64,000 nt of DNA, taken from contig NW_025062475.1 of assembly GCF_000002995.4 (NCBI RefSeq), forward strand, positions 9,552,187 through 9,616,186, read 5' to 3'. Each line of letters starts with the position of its first letter. The first letter of the stretch is position 1. Source of the DNA: Brugia malayi (Eukaryota; Nematoda; Chromadorea; Rhabditida; Onchocercidae). The notes beneath the pieces are model-generated. The model ran no database searches. It worked only from the letters and a program-made list of their open reading frames with translations, and was not told the origin of the DNA. Position numbers and translations under genes: made by a program. Of the stretch, positions 14,437 through 29,208 are shown in pieces.

Positions 14437-16739
14437 CTATTTTTTCTCCTCTTCTTCAGAAGCTTTTCTGAGCTTTTCACTAACTTCACGATGTGAACCG
14501 TCACAAAATGGGCGTGTTTTCGTTTGTTTACAGTTACAGAACCACACCTGAAAATCTTACAGGATCTTTCCAGTAACTTTCATTACTGTTAAATCTTTGG
14601 AACTATTGCTATAGTAAATTCCCATCGGAAAAATAGACATTTATGAAATACTGAAATTAACCTCCATATCTTTATCAGGAATGAATCGTACAGGTCGTAG
14701 TTTTGTTGGAATGTAGTAACGAAGATGACTTCCATCACACAGCGGCTAAAATAAATGAAAAAAGAAAGATAACATCAAAAAAAAGAACCAATGATATTGA
14801 GAAATTCAACTTTTTAAAAGTATACCACTATAACTGGATTTATCCTTTAAATGTTTGCAGTACATAAAAACTCAAATCAAATTCTGTGTCTTTCGATACT
14901 TACTCTTCATAAGTTTACGTCAATTACATATATATCTCTTCCAGCAAACTTTAAACTTTAGTTATCCTTTATCATATTTAATCAAAACGATGACTTAAAT
15001 TAAAAGAACATTAAATATCAAGATGATTATCTAATACTACCTGAGTTCCACTGTAGCCGCACGAGCACCAAGCATAAATCTTATCTTTCTTAAGAACTGT
15101 TCGAGTTGGCAATATTGAACTGACTTTTCCGGTACCCGGCAGTAGATGATGTGTTCCTTGCAATCCATATTTATGAGATGGTTTCTTATCTTGCAACTAA
15201 AAAAATAACTCAGTTTTAGAGCCAAATTAAAAATTTGAAAAAGTGCGATTTTATAATTGAAAAATACCAAACAAAAAATGTATGAATATAATAAAAAAGG
15301 ATAAAATATAGTAAGGTGTGAATTTTTTTCAATTATAAAATTGAAGAAGGTCGAAAACAAGTGCAGAAAAAAACATTTAGCCTATGTGACTCCGTGTATC
15401 CCTTTGTATCAACCCCATCTTTTTTTTTGAAAAAAAATAAAAAAAAGTAAAAGGAATTTTCTTTTGCTGTATGAGCTATATAGAATACTTAATAGGTCTG
15501 GGAATAGTATTCCTTTTTTAAAAAAATTATTCCTTTTACTAGCATATATTTCTACCAATCTTTGTAAAGTCCCCTAGAAAATGCAATGCATGAACAATAC
15601 AATGATAAAAGAGATAATCGCTCTATCACTGACATTTTTCAAAATCTTTTATTTTGTATTGAAAGAGAAGAAACTCAGTGAAATCAACCCAGTCAAGTGA
15701 TAGATGATCAACTCACTGTCCATTGGAAATTTCGTAAATTTTATGAAAAATAAGATCGATCAAAATTAGCACAAAACAAGCATCCGTCCCTTATAGCATA
15801 ATAACATTAACGACATAAAGAATCACATAAATAAGTACACTTCGACTAAAGATGTTGAAAAAAAAATCAAATGACAAATAAATTAAATCCAAAAAATTAA
15901 AGCATTCCATACCGAATCATATTAACATCACGTGAAATGCCGTAAGAACTATTCTCTTACATTGTCTTGTAAAAAAAAAACTCAAAGCATAGGTATTTGG
16001 TCTTGAACTTGTCACACATAAGTAAAAGTTTGATATTTTTTACTAATTATTTGAAAGTTTGCTTACAACTGCTATCTTCTTACGGGATACAATAACCTTG
16101 AACTGTTCCAGTTTACTTGATGCCGCATTAAATCATTCATATGTCATTACACCTAAATAAAAGTTTGTTTCTTATTCTATTCTAAAATACAGATACATTT
16201 GTAGCATACAAAAATCTAAATAGAATAAACCAGGAAGTAGAAAGTTAATATGATGCTTCAGTCTGTTTATTTAGAAGTAGAAAAATATTCAAAAATAAAC
16301 ACTACTAGCTTACTATTTTCCATATTTCCTAACAGGTTCATCCGTTCTCACGAATACGCCTATTTCACTTTAATATTGAAAAAATTGAAAAAATTAAATA
16401 TTAAAACACTGAAAAAAATTTCGAATTTACTTTCCATTTATTTCCAAAAAACAATCACGATGACAAAGCGATCGATGACAAAATGTAAGGAAAACTTATA
16501 TTAATCAATATAATTGTTGTAAATATGAAAAGCAAAAATGAATCACGACAAAGAAATGTTTTGTGAACTACGGCCTAACTGCAGCAATTAAGACTTACCA
16601 CATGATACTTCAATGGATGTGGTTCAGTACCAACAAAATGATCACCTTTTCGTATATTACGATATGGTCCCCAACCACTTTTGCCACTTGGTCGTTTCAA
16701 CATAAGAGTGAACCGCCTTATAAACGTGTAGTTTACCAT
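14437..16739 (-). CDS. cisd-3: CISD3-type mitochondrial protein with two CDGSH iron-sulfur domains, 163 aa
   Basis: Homolog of CISD3 (MiNT), a mitochondrial matrix protein carrying two [2Fe-2S] clusters. Exons on the minus strand: 16739-16599, 15196-15041, 14745-14662 and 14547-14437, all phase 0. Two full motifs are present: CSCGYSGTQPLCDGSH, split by an intron after GTQ, and CNCKQTKTRPFCDGSH in the last exon. Each has the three Cys and one His that hold a cluster. The N-terminus MVNYTFIRRFTLMLKRPSG is basic and Asp/Glu-free, as expected for a mitochondrial targeting peptide. The C-terminus is a charged EEEEKK tail. A CAG acceptor at 16766-16765 lies about 25 bases before the ATG and may be the leader trans-splice site. 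Length and the double motif exclude CISD1/2. Confidence 0.92.
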
Positions 16740-16764
16740 TTAATAGATTAGAAGGTAAAAAAAC

Positions 16765-16766
16765 CT
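16765..16766 (-). promoter_or_regulatory. Possible trans-splice acceptor of the CISD3 gene
   Basis: The minus strand reads TTAATTTTCAG then about 24 bases to the start codon. A 5' non-coding cis-spliced exon is the alternative. Confidence 0.4.
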
Positions 16767-18200
16767 GAAAATTAATAGGATTAACCTTCGATACTTTAAT
16801 TCTAATATCATTAGGAGAAATGCGAGCTCACAGTAATTTTAAAGAATGAAATTAAAATATAATAGAAAATAGAAGTTTTGGAAAGTGAAGAATATGAGGA
16901 ATGTCACACATCTCAAAACTTTCTTTTTTCATTTTATATTTGATTTACCAAAATGCCCGAAAAGAAAGAAAGCAAACATTTTGAAAACTGAATGCTGTAT
17001 ACAGAATTTAACGTACCAAAACCCAGTTTAACGAGTATAAACAAATACTTCATATACATATATTCTAAGTAGGAAAGTTCTTAAATATTGGATGTCGTCA
17101 ACAAAGTTTGTAAATGCATCCCAAATTTCTTTTGAAAAATGTCTGTAATATTTTTTACATTTAGGAAAGAAGTCCCGATTGAATGCAATTTTTTATAAAC
17201 ATTATTCTTATCTTTCGTTTTTCCATAGAATGAATTGTTTCCGTATTAAACACACATGACGTTTTATCAGTTTCCGACCAAGCAGTAAGAGAAGTTTCGA
17301 TTTGTTATAATTCAAGCAGAATATTTTACAAACAAACTGTAAATTTGCTAAACAGCAACAAAGCTGCTCTTTTATTAAGTAATAATGTATTTAGCTTCAA
17401 AATTTTTTTTTTTTTTTTGTTTTTTTTTTTAAAGTTTGTTATTTTACAAAATAATCCAAGAGAAATTCTAAAATCACAAAGTGCTGTCAAAAATCACTGA
17501 ACCTAGATTAATATTTAAGAAAAAAATTGAACAAGCACGACACCTAGACTAATTTCCTCTATCCTAAATATATCCACGTTTAAAAGTGAAATGTGGAAGT
17601 TAGAAAAACAATTTAACAATCCAATATTCCTGACTCTGTGACACCTTTTTCAAACTTAGAGGTTTTCTACTTGGCATAAAATTGGTTGAATTTTAGCATT
17701 GAAGACTGTATTTATCTATAGGATGAAACCATTCCAACAAAGTATCTTTACTCCAAGACTTGCTGAAAATAGACAGTTGTTAGTGGTGCTACCCTAATCT
17801 ACAAAAAACATAACAACTTCATCTTTCCATGTTGTTCCCATAACATTATGATTCGGATACATATATATCGAAACATTCAACTTTCTCTCTTTCGCCAGTG
17901 CTAATTACAGTCACTATAAAAATTAGGAAAAACATCGTGAGCAAATGCCTACGATTTTTTTCAACCTTTTCTTTCTCAAATGTTGAGCAAAATAAATAAG
18001 TGTTAGCAGTTTTCAACAGGACTAGCTAACTAACAATCTTGCGATAACCTACAAATCCTCAAGAGAATTCAATCACCGCTGCTTAGCAAAACCAAAAATG
18101 AAACAATGTCATTATTTCCTAATCAATAACAGAATGAAAAGTTGTTTGCACATTTTGAAATGTGACATTAAAATGGTTTGAATTGTTGGCTATTTCCTGA
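16767..18200. other. Intergenic upstream of CISD3
   Basis: AT-rich with a long interrupted T run at 17403-17431. I see no coding exon on either strand. Confidence 0.45.
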
Positions 18201-18235
18201 TTCTACCTACATTGCTACTGTCACTAACTCTTCTG

Positions 18236-18296
18236 TAGGCACCATGTTCCAACTGAAATAGACTGATCAGCCTAGTGTTGTTTTTCATGGTGCCTA
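18236..18296. repeat. Inverted repeat, 11 bp perfect arms
   Basis: TAGGCACCATG at 18236-18246 is matched exactly by its reverse complement at 18286-18296. The 39-base spacer adds a weaker CAAC/GTTG pairing and a central CTGATCAG palindrome. Its function is unknown; it may be a structured RNA or an element relic. Confidence 0.5.
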
Positions 18297-19680
18297 TAAT
18301 ACAAGCCCTATCTCAAAAATGAGCTTCATTAAGATGATCAGTCAGCTAGACAGACGCATTTAGTGTTTCATTACAACAAGCGGTGGATATATCGATCTAT
18401 TAAATAATAACATATAATTGAGCATCTAGATATACATGTGTGTTTTCTTAAAATAGTAAATTAATTAATTAATAATAATATAATACATAGGAAATAACAA
18501 CGAATAAAAAATAAAACTACAGTAAAGAAATAAAATAATACTAATATGTATATCTGTACATAAATAAATGTTTAATTTTACATATGAAAAATATAACATC
18601 TTCTGAAGATAAACCTAAACGTGCTCTTTGGAAATAATTTAAAATAATACCTAGTTTTAATTTTGGAAAACATGATAATGCAAACGTAAGGGGACAATAA
18701 CAATCATCCACCAACTTTTTAACAAACCAATACTGTAGTTTTTTTAAACAATTTTCACCCATAAATTTTTAAACAAAACTAATACTGTTTCTAATTTTGT
18801 TATTTTTCTTGAAAAATTCCAATTAATATCGCTTGAAAAAAAATATCTAATTGCAACACTGAACAAAAGATTAATCATGGATTGCAGATGGATATCGAAA
18901 TATACGACCTCAACAGAAAGCGATTTATAGTGCGAGGAGTTACCGGGGTTTAAGGCATTTGAAGTAATGCATTTGTTCCGAGACAAAACATTGAACTTGA
19001 CCGTCAGCTATTGCAGTACCTCTAATAGCTGGTCAAATCTATCTTGTACTTCATTTTATCATTCATTAATCAATGCTTAGTATCCTTAAGGTATTAAATT
19101 AATGTCAACAGCTCCTGCCAATGAACTCAAACGTTTCAAAACAAAACAGTCATCAATAACTAAAATTTCAGTGTTAAAATTTTACGCGGCACCAAATGAA
19201 AATTTTTGAATTCTTGCTAGTCGTACACTTTAACAAAACGGTAATCGTTTTATTAATTCTCTAATTACCATGTTTTACTGTTAATTAATACACACTTTTT
19301 CGCTTTCTGATTTTTTCTCTTCACATCAACACATTGATCAATTGAAAGATTGAATCTTATTGTTTTTCAACAATTCATCATTTGATATCACTGTTAAATT
19401 AGCAATCATACCTACATCTTCTTTGTAAAACTTTTCATTTAAACGGAAAGAGGGAAAAATATAATAAATGAGAATAATTCCATTTTTTTAAAAATCCATT
19501 TAAATCCATTTTATAATTAGCTAATCCTTGTATGTATTATTGTCCTGTTGATATGTGCTATCATACCATCATTTTTATAAATATGCATGCAATAATCATC
19601 CAATCTTAAACATATTTAATTAGTAACTGTCTCCTTCAACTTTCATAGTTTGTTCAACTTTGATCAATTAGCAGCAACAA
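18297..19680. other. Intergenic, no gene seen
   Basis: Short open frames exist on the minus strand, but none has splice sites or recognisable content. Confidence 0.4.
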
Positions 19681-19693
19681 TGGATGGAAAATT

Positions 19694-19811
19694 CTCACAC
19701 ACATATATGCATAAACTTATACTCACAAACACACATACGCATAAACATACACACATACATACACACTCAACACACATACACAGGTACATACACGTATACA
19801 TACATGCACAT

Positions 19812-19841
<30 letters not shown>
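19694..19841. repeat. Composite (CA)n/(CATA)n/(TA)n microsatellite
   Basis: Alternating CACACA, CATACA and a TA run make a purine-pyrimidine stretch of about 150 bases. It produces spurious open frames rich in His/Thr/Tyr on the plus strand and Val/Cys/Tyr on the minus. Confidence 0.85.
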
Positions 19842-19842
<1 letters not shown>

Positions 19843-20763
19843 GAGAATGGAAGGATCGATGAATTCGGGGTTATTTTGAGTGTAGCAAATCGATTTTTGT
19901 CCATTTGCTGTCTTAACTGGAAGACAAAAGATGAAAGAAAGTTCTTCTCTGAATGTTAATTTCATCGTGTCCGTCTGTCCTCACCTTTCATACTTTTAAA
20001 ATTCTATTTTTAAATTAATAAACTGTTTATTCTATGGACGACACTTTTCATTATTAATTTTTCTTTCCTATTCCTTTCTCTCATATTCCACTTTCTTTTT
20101 CTTTCTCTTTCTTATTCCAACGAACAAAGATTTGTTGCGAATTTTTTTTTTTCCTCCACTCTTTTACTTTTTCTTTTTTCTCTTTTTTCTGTTTAGTTTT
20201 AATAGAAATTGGATGGAAATAATTTCTATAAGATTTGATACAATTTTGAAACAATATCTCATATTTCTGAATTCTTTTCCGTCAACGTGAAAATGAAAGG
20301 ACGAAATGTGATGATATTCATCAGTTTCCGTTATTTCCTTTCACATATAATCGATACCCATCAGATTTTAAAACGAAATTCCGCCGAATAAATTTGATTA
20401 TGACAATTTTCCATTATTGAAAATGTTACGATATATTCCATTTCCAATGAGAAGTCTTTTCGGATTTCATAAATTCTCCCAATACTTTAATTATACTACA
20501 ATCAAATTTAGAGCCAGGATCCACTGATTATATTTTAAATAATTTTATGCCATTACTGTGGAATCCGATATTTGATGATCTATTATCGATAATGAAAGTT
20601 AGGCAAGAATTTCTTCATTTTTACCAAATACTGCATGTATTTTTTATTAATAAATCTTTTCAATTATATATTTGGATAAAGAATGAAGAATATTTTAGAA
20701 ATTTTAAGAAATAATGTTAATTAATTATAGATTCCTCTCTGTGTTATTTCCGTATTGTTAATG

Positions 20764-20870
20764 TTTATTATTATTATTATTATTACTATCATTGTTACTA
20801 CTATTGTTATTATTTATTATTGTTATTGTTATTATTATTGTTAATTATTCTATTGTTGTTAATTATTTAC
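20764..20870. repeat. Imperfect (TTA/TTG)n microsatellite
   Basis: A run of ATTATTATT interrupted by TTG and ACT units. It is simple sequence with no coding value. Confidence 0.7.
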
Positions 20871-21124
20871 TTCGAGGTGTGTCTAGTAGACATTTACCAT
20901 TAGTGTTTCATCTCTACCAAACCTCCCAGCACTGGGATGTCACGGGGAAAAAATAGATAACATTGAAAACATTATCAATGTACTGTTAATGAACTTATTA
21001 GCATTAGTCTTTCCTATTACTGATGAAGTCTCGAGACTAAATTGGTCATTTTTTCTTTTCCAAGTCTCTTGATGGTGACTTCAGGATAAATGCTAATCAT
21101 TTCCAGACAAGCAGGGGAAAGACG

Positions 21125-21275
21125 GGCAGAATGAAAATGATCGCTGTAGCCAATTAAAATCACGAGTATATGTTGATATGTACATACACTCCCCATGGGC
21201 TGCTCAAACCCATTTCGTTAGATTTGCCCCAAACTATTGGTAGAACAAAATCATTCTCGAGACTAACTCATAGAG
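21125..21275 (+). repeat. 151-base duplicated element, copy 1
   Basis: Runs from GGCAGAATGAAAATGATCGC to AACTCATAGAG. It matches 52703-52853 with two mismatches over 151 bases, and the flanks differ at once. The near-terminal GAAAATGAT is mirrored by ATCATTCTC here, and by a perfect ATCATTTTC in the other copy, so the ends can pair. No open frame spans it. It could be a small non-autonomous element or a structured RNA family. Confidence 0.85.
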
Positions 21276-21289
21276 GTGGAGTAGGCAGG

Positions 21290-21410
21290 GAAAGAGAGAG
21301 AAAGAGAGAGGGAGGGAGAGAGAAGCACATACACACATCCATACACACATATATATATATATATACATATGATATATATGTGTATATTAACATATATACG
21401 TATATATCTG
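21290..21410. repeat. (GA)n-(CA)n-(TA)n microsatellite cluster
   Basis: GAGAGAAAGAGAGAGGGAGG, then CACATACACACA, then ATATATAT runs, starting a few bases after the 151-base element ends. Confidence 0.8.
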
Positions 21411-21569
21411 ATGGTTTGATTAAATTCGACCGGTTCTTGGTGTTTCGTCTTTTTGTAAAAATGAGAAATTGAGAAAACTATGTGGCTTAGATTAGGTTTT
21501 ATTGATACCTTTTTATGAATAATATATTTGTAGTTTAATTGACTCACTAAATTTGTAGTTTAATTGACT

Positions 21570-21614
21570 CGCTAAAATCGGAATATCTGCGGAGGAGATA
21601 TTCCGATTTTAGCG
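21570..21614. repeat. Perfect 19-bp hairpin
   Basis: CGCTAAAATCGGAATATCT at 21570-21588, a 7-base loop (GCGGAGG), then the exact reverse complement. A partial direct repeat of the phrase TTTGTAGTTTAATTGACTC lies just upstream. Non-coding; it may form RNA structure if transcribed. Confidence 0.85.
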
Positions 21615-21998
21615 CCAGAAAATTGCTTTAATATATAGAGGTAAGAGATATGTTATGGTGAAATGTTGTTAAATAATCAGACTGAAAGATTTGTTTGGAA
21701 TTTTAGAAAAGCTATGAAAGTTAGGAGTGAATTTCGGTTAGATTACAATGGACTGAATAAAATTCGACGATAGCTACATCTATCTGGTAGTACCAAACAT
21801 TCGAAAGTAATACATGTTGTTCACATTTCAATTATTTTTATTTCCTTTAGAAATTTATTTCATCTTTAATTATTGTGAAAGTTTTTTCCTAATGTTTTGC
21901 TTGATAACGAAGTCCTTTTGTTGTTTGTCATAGACGAATAGTTTGCGTATAAAGGTTTGATGGAAGATTTATATTTATTAATAAATGTCAATTTTAAT

Positions 21999-22048
21999 CC
22001 CAATATTCTCTGATAATTGTTTTATAGACAATTTCAGAGAATATTGGG
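21999..22048. repeat. Hairpin, 15+6 bp with one bulge
   Basis: CCCAATATTCTCTGA at 21999-22013 pairs with TCAGAGAATATTGGG at 22034-22048. Inside, AATTGT pairs with ACAATT around a 7-base loop, with a single unpaired T. It lies 430 bases from the hairpin at 21570. Confidence 0.8.
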
Positions 22049-22459
22049 GTCAGGGTTCATTACTAGGTTGTTCCTCCTTCTTCAGTTGGTAGGAAATTTT
22101 GGTTTAGGAATCCGATGAGATTGTCTGGTAAAGGATTTGTTTGGAGCGCTCTTGTTGTAAGTTAAGAAAGGCAAAGGGGGAGAGAGAGAGGAACTAATTG
22201 ACAATGGTCATATGAGAGTTATTCTCCCACCATATAGTACGAGATTGTTTACAATAGTAATTTATTGAGATGAAGGTTAGCAAGATGGGAAGATGATGAA
22301 AGAGCATGGAGAACAAATATTCAAACTTCGGTATGACCTTTGATCCCTCGATTTAAATTTTTATTTTTGTTTTCCGCTTTCTCATAAAGTTCACATACGT
22401 ATAGTGTGACAGTTTCACGCTAGCTCTTTTTATAATCAAATAATGGGTATGTCAATGAC

Positions 22460-23340
22460 ATGTCACAATCACATAATGCTCGAGTGGAGTTACCACTATG
22501 CAGAGGAGGGAATGTGACTGGAAGGACTGAGGATGGAGGACAAGGAGAAGGAGGAAGAGATAGGAGACATCTGCTAGACTATGGCAAGGGAGAACGGGAG
22601 ATAAAGGACGAAGAGGAGGACACCTGCCAGACTGTCCGAAGGGTGAAGCATCGGAATCTGAATCTTGGTCGGTTAGTTGAAGGTACCATCGCCCATTTTT
22701 GAAGGTAGGTTAATTGGCAGGTACATAGACAAGGAGAAGAGATGAAAGAAGAGCTACTTGGGAGCAGAGGGAGGGAGATGGTGAGAGGAGGGGTGAGAAA
22801 CTTGAAGAGGGACAAAGAGTGTGGCGGAAGAATTACTCGAGGTTGCACGAAAAGATGACGACAGAATGAAGGTAGGAGAAGTGCTTTGTGGATGAGTAGG
22901 CTTTTCACATTTCTCAAGTAGCAAAATGGCCAGGCCTTGTCCCTTGCACTCCCATACAAGCACATGTATGAGCGTGTGCGCACGTGTCCGTCCGTGTATC
23001 TTATGCAGGACACAATACCATGCACTTACAAGTCCGGACAGCACTTTCGTAGTTACGCTGGAATCAGTTAACCTCTGTGAAGCATCTACATCCATATACA
23101 TGTGCGTGTGTGTCTGCATGTATATTGCCTGCGTCGGTATGTGTGTATGTGCGATACAGACATTGTTCATCAAAGCAATAATAAGGTGCCATCTCCGCTG
23201 TTTGCTCGTTATTTCGCGCACGGACAACTACAGTGACACTGTCAATACTTTTCATCGTGGGGCACGGAAGCATCATCTGATATTGCCCCATTGTATGTGT
23301 ATGTGTGTGTGTGTGTATGCATGTGTGTATGCGTGAGCAG
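22460..23340. promoter_or_regulatory. GC-richer island upstream of SPOP
   Basis: This stretch is visibly richer in G and C than the rest of the window. It has a strongly purine-rich plus strand (GGAGGA, AGGAGAAGG) from about 22500 to 22880 and (TG)n/(CG-containing) runs afterwards. It is open in several frames on both strands, which is what base bias would produce. It may be a control region or hold a non-coding first exon of the SPOP gene, whose ATG is 1.2 kb further on. No motif proves this. Confidence 0.3.
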
Positions 23341-24563
23341 AGTTGTGTATTTGGGTGGTATATCTGTTTCTCTCGACTTTCCTTTAGTCTTCAAGTTATT
23401 ATCATTCGAAGAAGATTTGCTATGGTATTGTGCCTTTATTTTTTTATTAATTTAAGTCTAGGTCGAATATTGAAGTTTTTCAGGTGTATCACGAAATCTA
23501 GAGATTATGCTATTAAAGATTTTTCTTAAAAGTATTATATGTGTTTGTTTTGAAGAGTAATACATATTATTTTCGTCAATAAAAATTCAGGCGTCGAACG
23601 GAACATAAATTGAATTAGTTTATTGATAAGTCATAATGCTATTACTAAAAAAAATTTTACGTTAATTAAATTGTGTATTGTGCTTCATACTGACACCTAT
23701 GTTAGCAAAATGTCACTATAAAATCAAAACGTCTCATTGTGCTACTGTTGAAATGATGAATGAAATGCAATTCGATAACTTCTGGGTTCGCTTTTCAAAA
23801 ACGGTTGATTTAAACTGTCAAAACTTACGGCAATTTTTTTTTATTTTTAAAAATTTTGAATGAAATGATTTCTTTTTTAAAATAATCTTTTCTACTGTTT
23901 TCTTCATATCTAAATTATACATACGGTTGGCGCCACTACAACATCATTACACTGTTGTGAATTTCATCTGCCTTTGTTTATTTTATTTGATTCTTGATTC
24001 AATTAAATGTATATCTTCAGCCATTCTTCCAAGCTTATGTTGAACATTTTCAACCGGGTTACAAAAGCAAGGGAAGTTATTCGTATTGCTAGATTGTTTA
24101 TGTCTGGACTTTGTTTCAGATCTTAGCATGGAATATATATATATATATATTTACTTGACTCAGTTTGTCTTTCATTCACTTGTTTCCATTTAAGTAATTT
24201 TTACTCACTAAAATTGTGAATAAAATTTTTTGTTACAGAAAACCGAGATTTTAGCTGGAAGATTTGAGGTTCTGAAAATAAAGTGTTTTAAAATTGGAAC
24301 CTTATTTTGTCGTATTACCTCGTTATGTCATGTATTCTAGCGCTCGATGTGTCCCTTCATTTTGCAAACGACTCATACATTAATTTTCAGCCTTTCCTCT
24401 TTTGTACTCACCGAAGTTATATTGCGATAGATTGGCTTGAAGGCATTATTGCCTTATTATTCCGATTTCTATTAATTTTATCTCGGCGTTTCTATTACTT
24501 GGCTTACATACACTCTCACATACAGTAACTAACATTCGGAAATTCCAAAACTCTAACATAAGA
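23341..24563. other. Upstream region of SPOP
   Basis: AT-rich, with a short (TA)n run near 24135. A CATACAG that could accept a spliced leader ends at 24526, about 37 bases before the SPOP start codon. Nothing else is recognisable. Confidence 0.35.
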
Positions 24564-28348
<3,785 letters not shown>

Positions 28349-29208
28349 CTTTTCCCTTCGTTTCATTTCCCTTCCTTTTCTTTTTGTATATGGAGTTATG
28401 ATGCGTTAATTTTTTTTTGACTGTTCAGCAATATGCAGAAATAAAAGGAAAAAACAATTTAAAAAATTTTTGAAAGAGAAAAAATGAAGTGTTAACAAAA
28501 TACGATAAAAAGGAAGGAAGGACTATTGAATACTTCCTTTTTCTCAGTGTTTTTCCGGAATAAATTGGAAATAAGAAAAGAAGGACGATGCAGAAGTCAC
28601 AGGATTAATAATGTAAGTAGGTACGATATGCTTCAAACATTCTGTGAAATTAACAAAGTAGCACTGGTAACAATAGCATAATAGCATGTCAGATTATTGA
28701 ATTTGAGAAAAAAATTCTTAATTCTGGGATTTTGTTTTAACGAGTTCAGCTGTCTGAAATGAGGCTTATTATTTTTGGTTTATAAGAAGTTGTTTATTAG
28801 GTGGTAGAAATGAAGTTGGAATGAAGTGATACGTTTTTATTTAAATATACGACGGGAAATATTACGATTTATTACTTGTTCAGTGGCTGAAGGAGTTATT
28901 CCTGTCTAAAAGTTAAGAATTCTTATTGGAACTTATACCGAAAGAGTTTGATGGTTGGCTTAGTCTTAAGTTCCAAGCTAAAGTGGCTGTGATCACAAAC
29001 ATGTTAATAGACCGCTACGACAACGTTAATTTCCAGCAACAATATTAGTGGCACGTGTAAATTGCACATAAAGCTATTTAATTTTAATTTTATAAACATT
29101 TCTTGTGAACTATATAAATGAATTGTTTTAATTAATTTCAACTTCATTCCTTTACAGTCATTGACCTAAGTTGGTTGCTCTCATTTAACTTCTAGCATTA
29201 ATTGAAAA
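28349..29208. other. SPOP 3' region and ABCG upstream region
   Basis: Holds a GAAATAAAAGG polyadenylation-type signal near 28438 and no further exon. A CTTCTAG at 29189-29195 precedes the ABCG start by 13 bases and may accept a spliced leader. Confidence 0.45.

Noticed and set aside
19650..19965. Three overlapping open frames rich in His/Thr/Tyr or Val/Cys/Tyr
   Set aside because: They are translations of the CA/TA microsatellite.
22579..23336. Long open frames (up to 157 codons) on both strands upstream of SPOP
   Set aside because: Open in several frames at once because of the local base bias; composition is low-complexity and no domain is visible.
24307..24528. 73-codon frame just before the SPOP start
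   Set aside because: Hydrophobic by AT-rich composition, no splice link in frame to SPOP, and a likely leader acceptor lies inside it.
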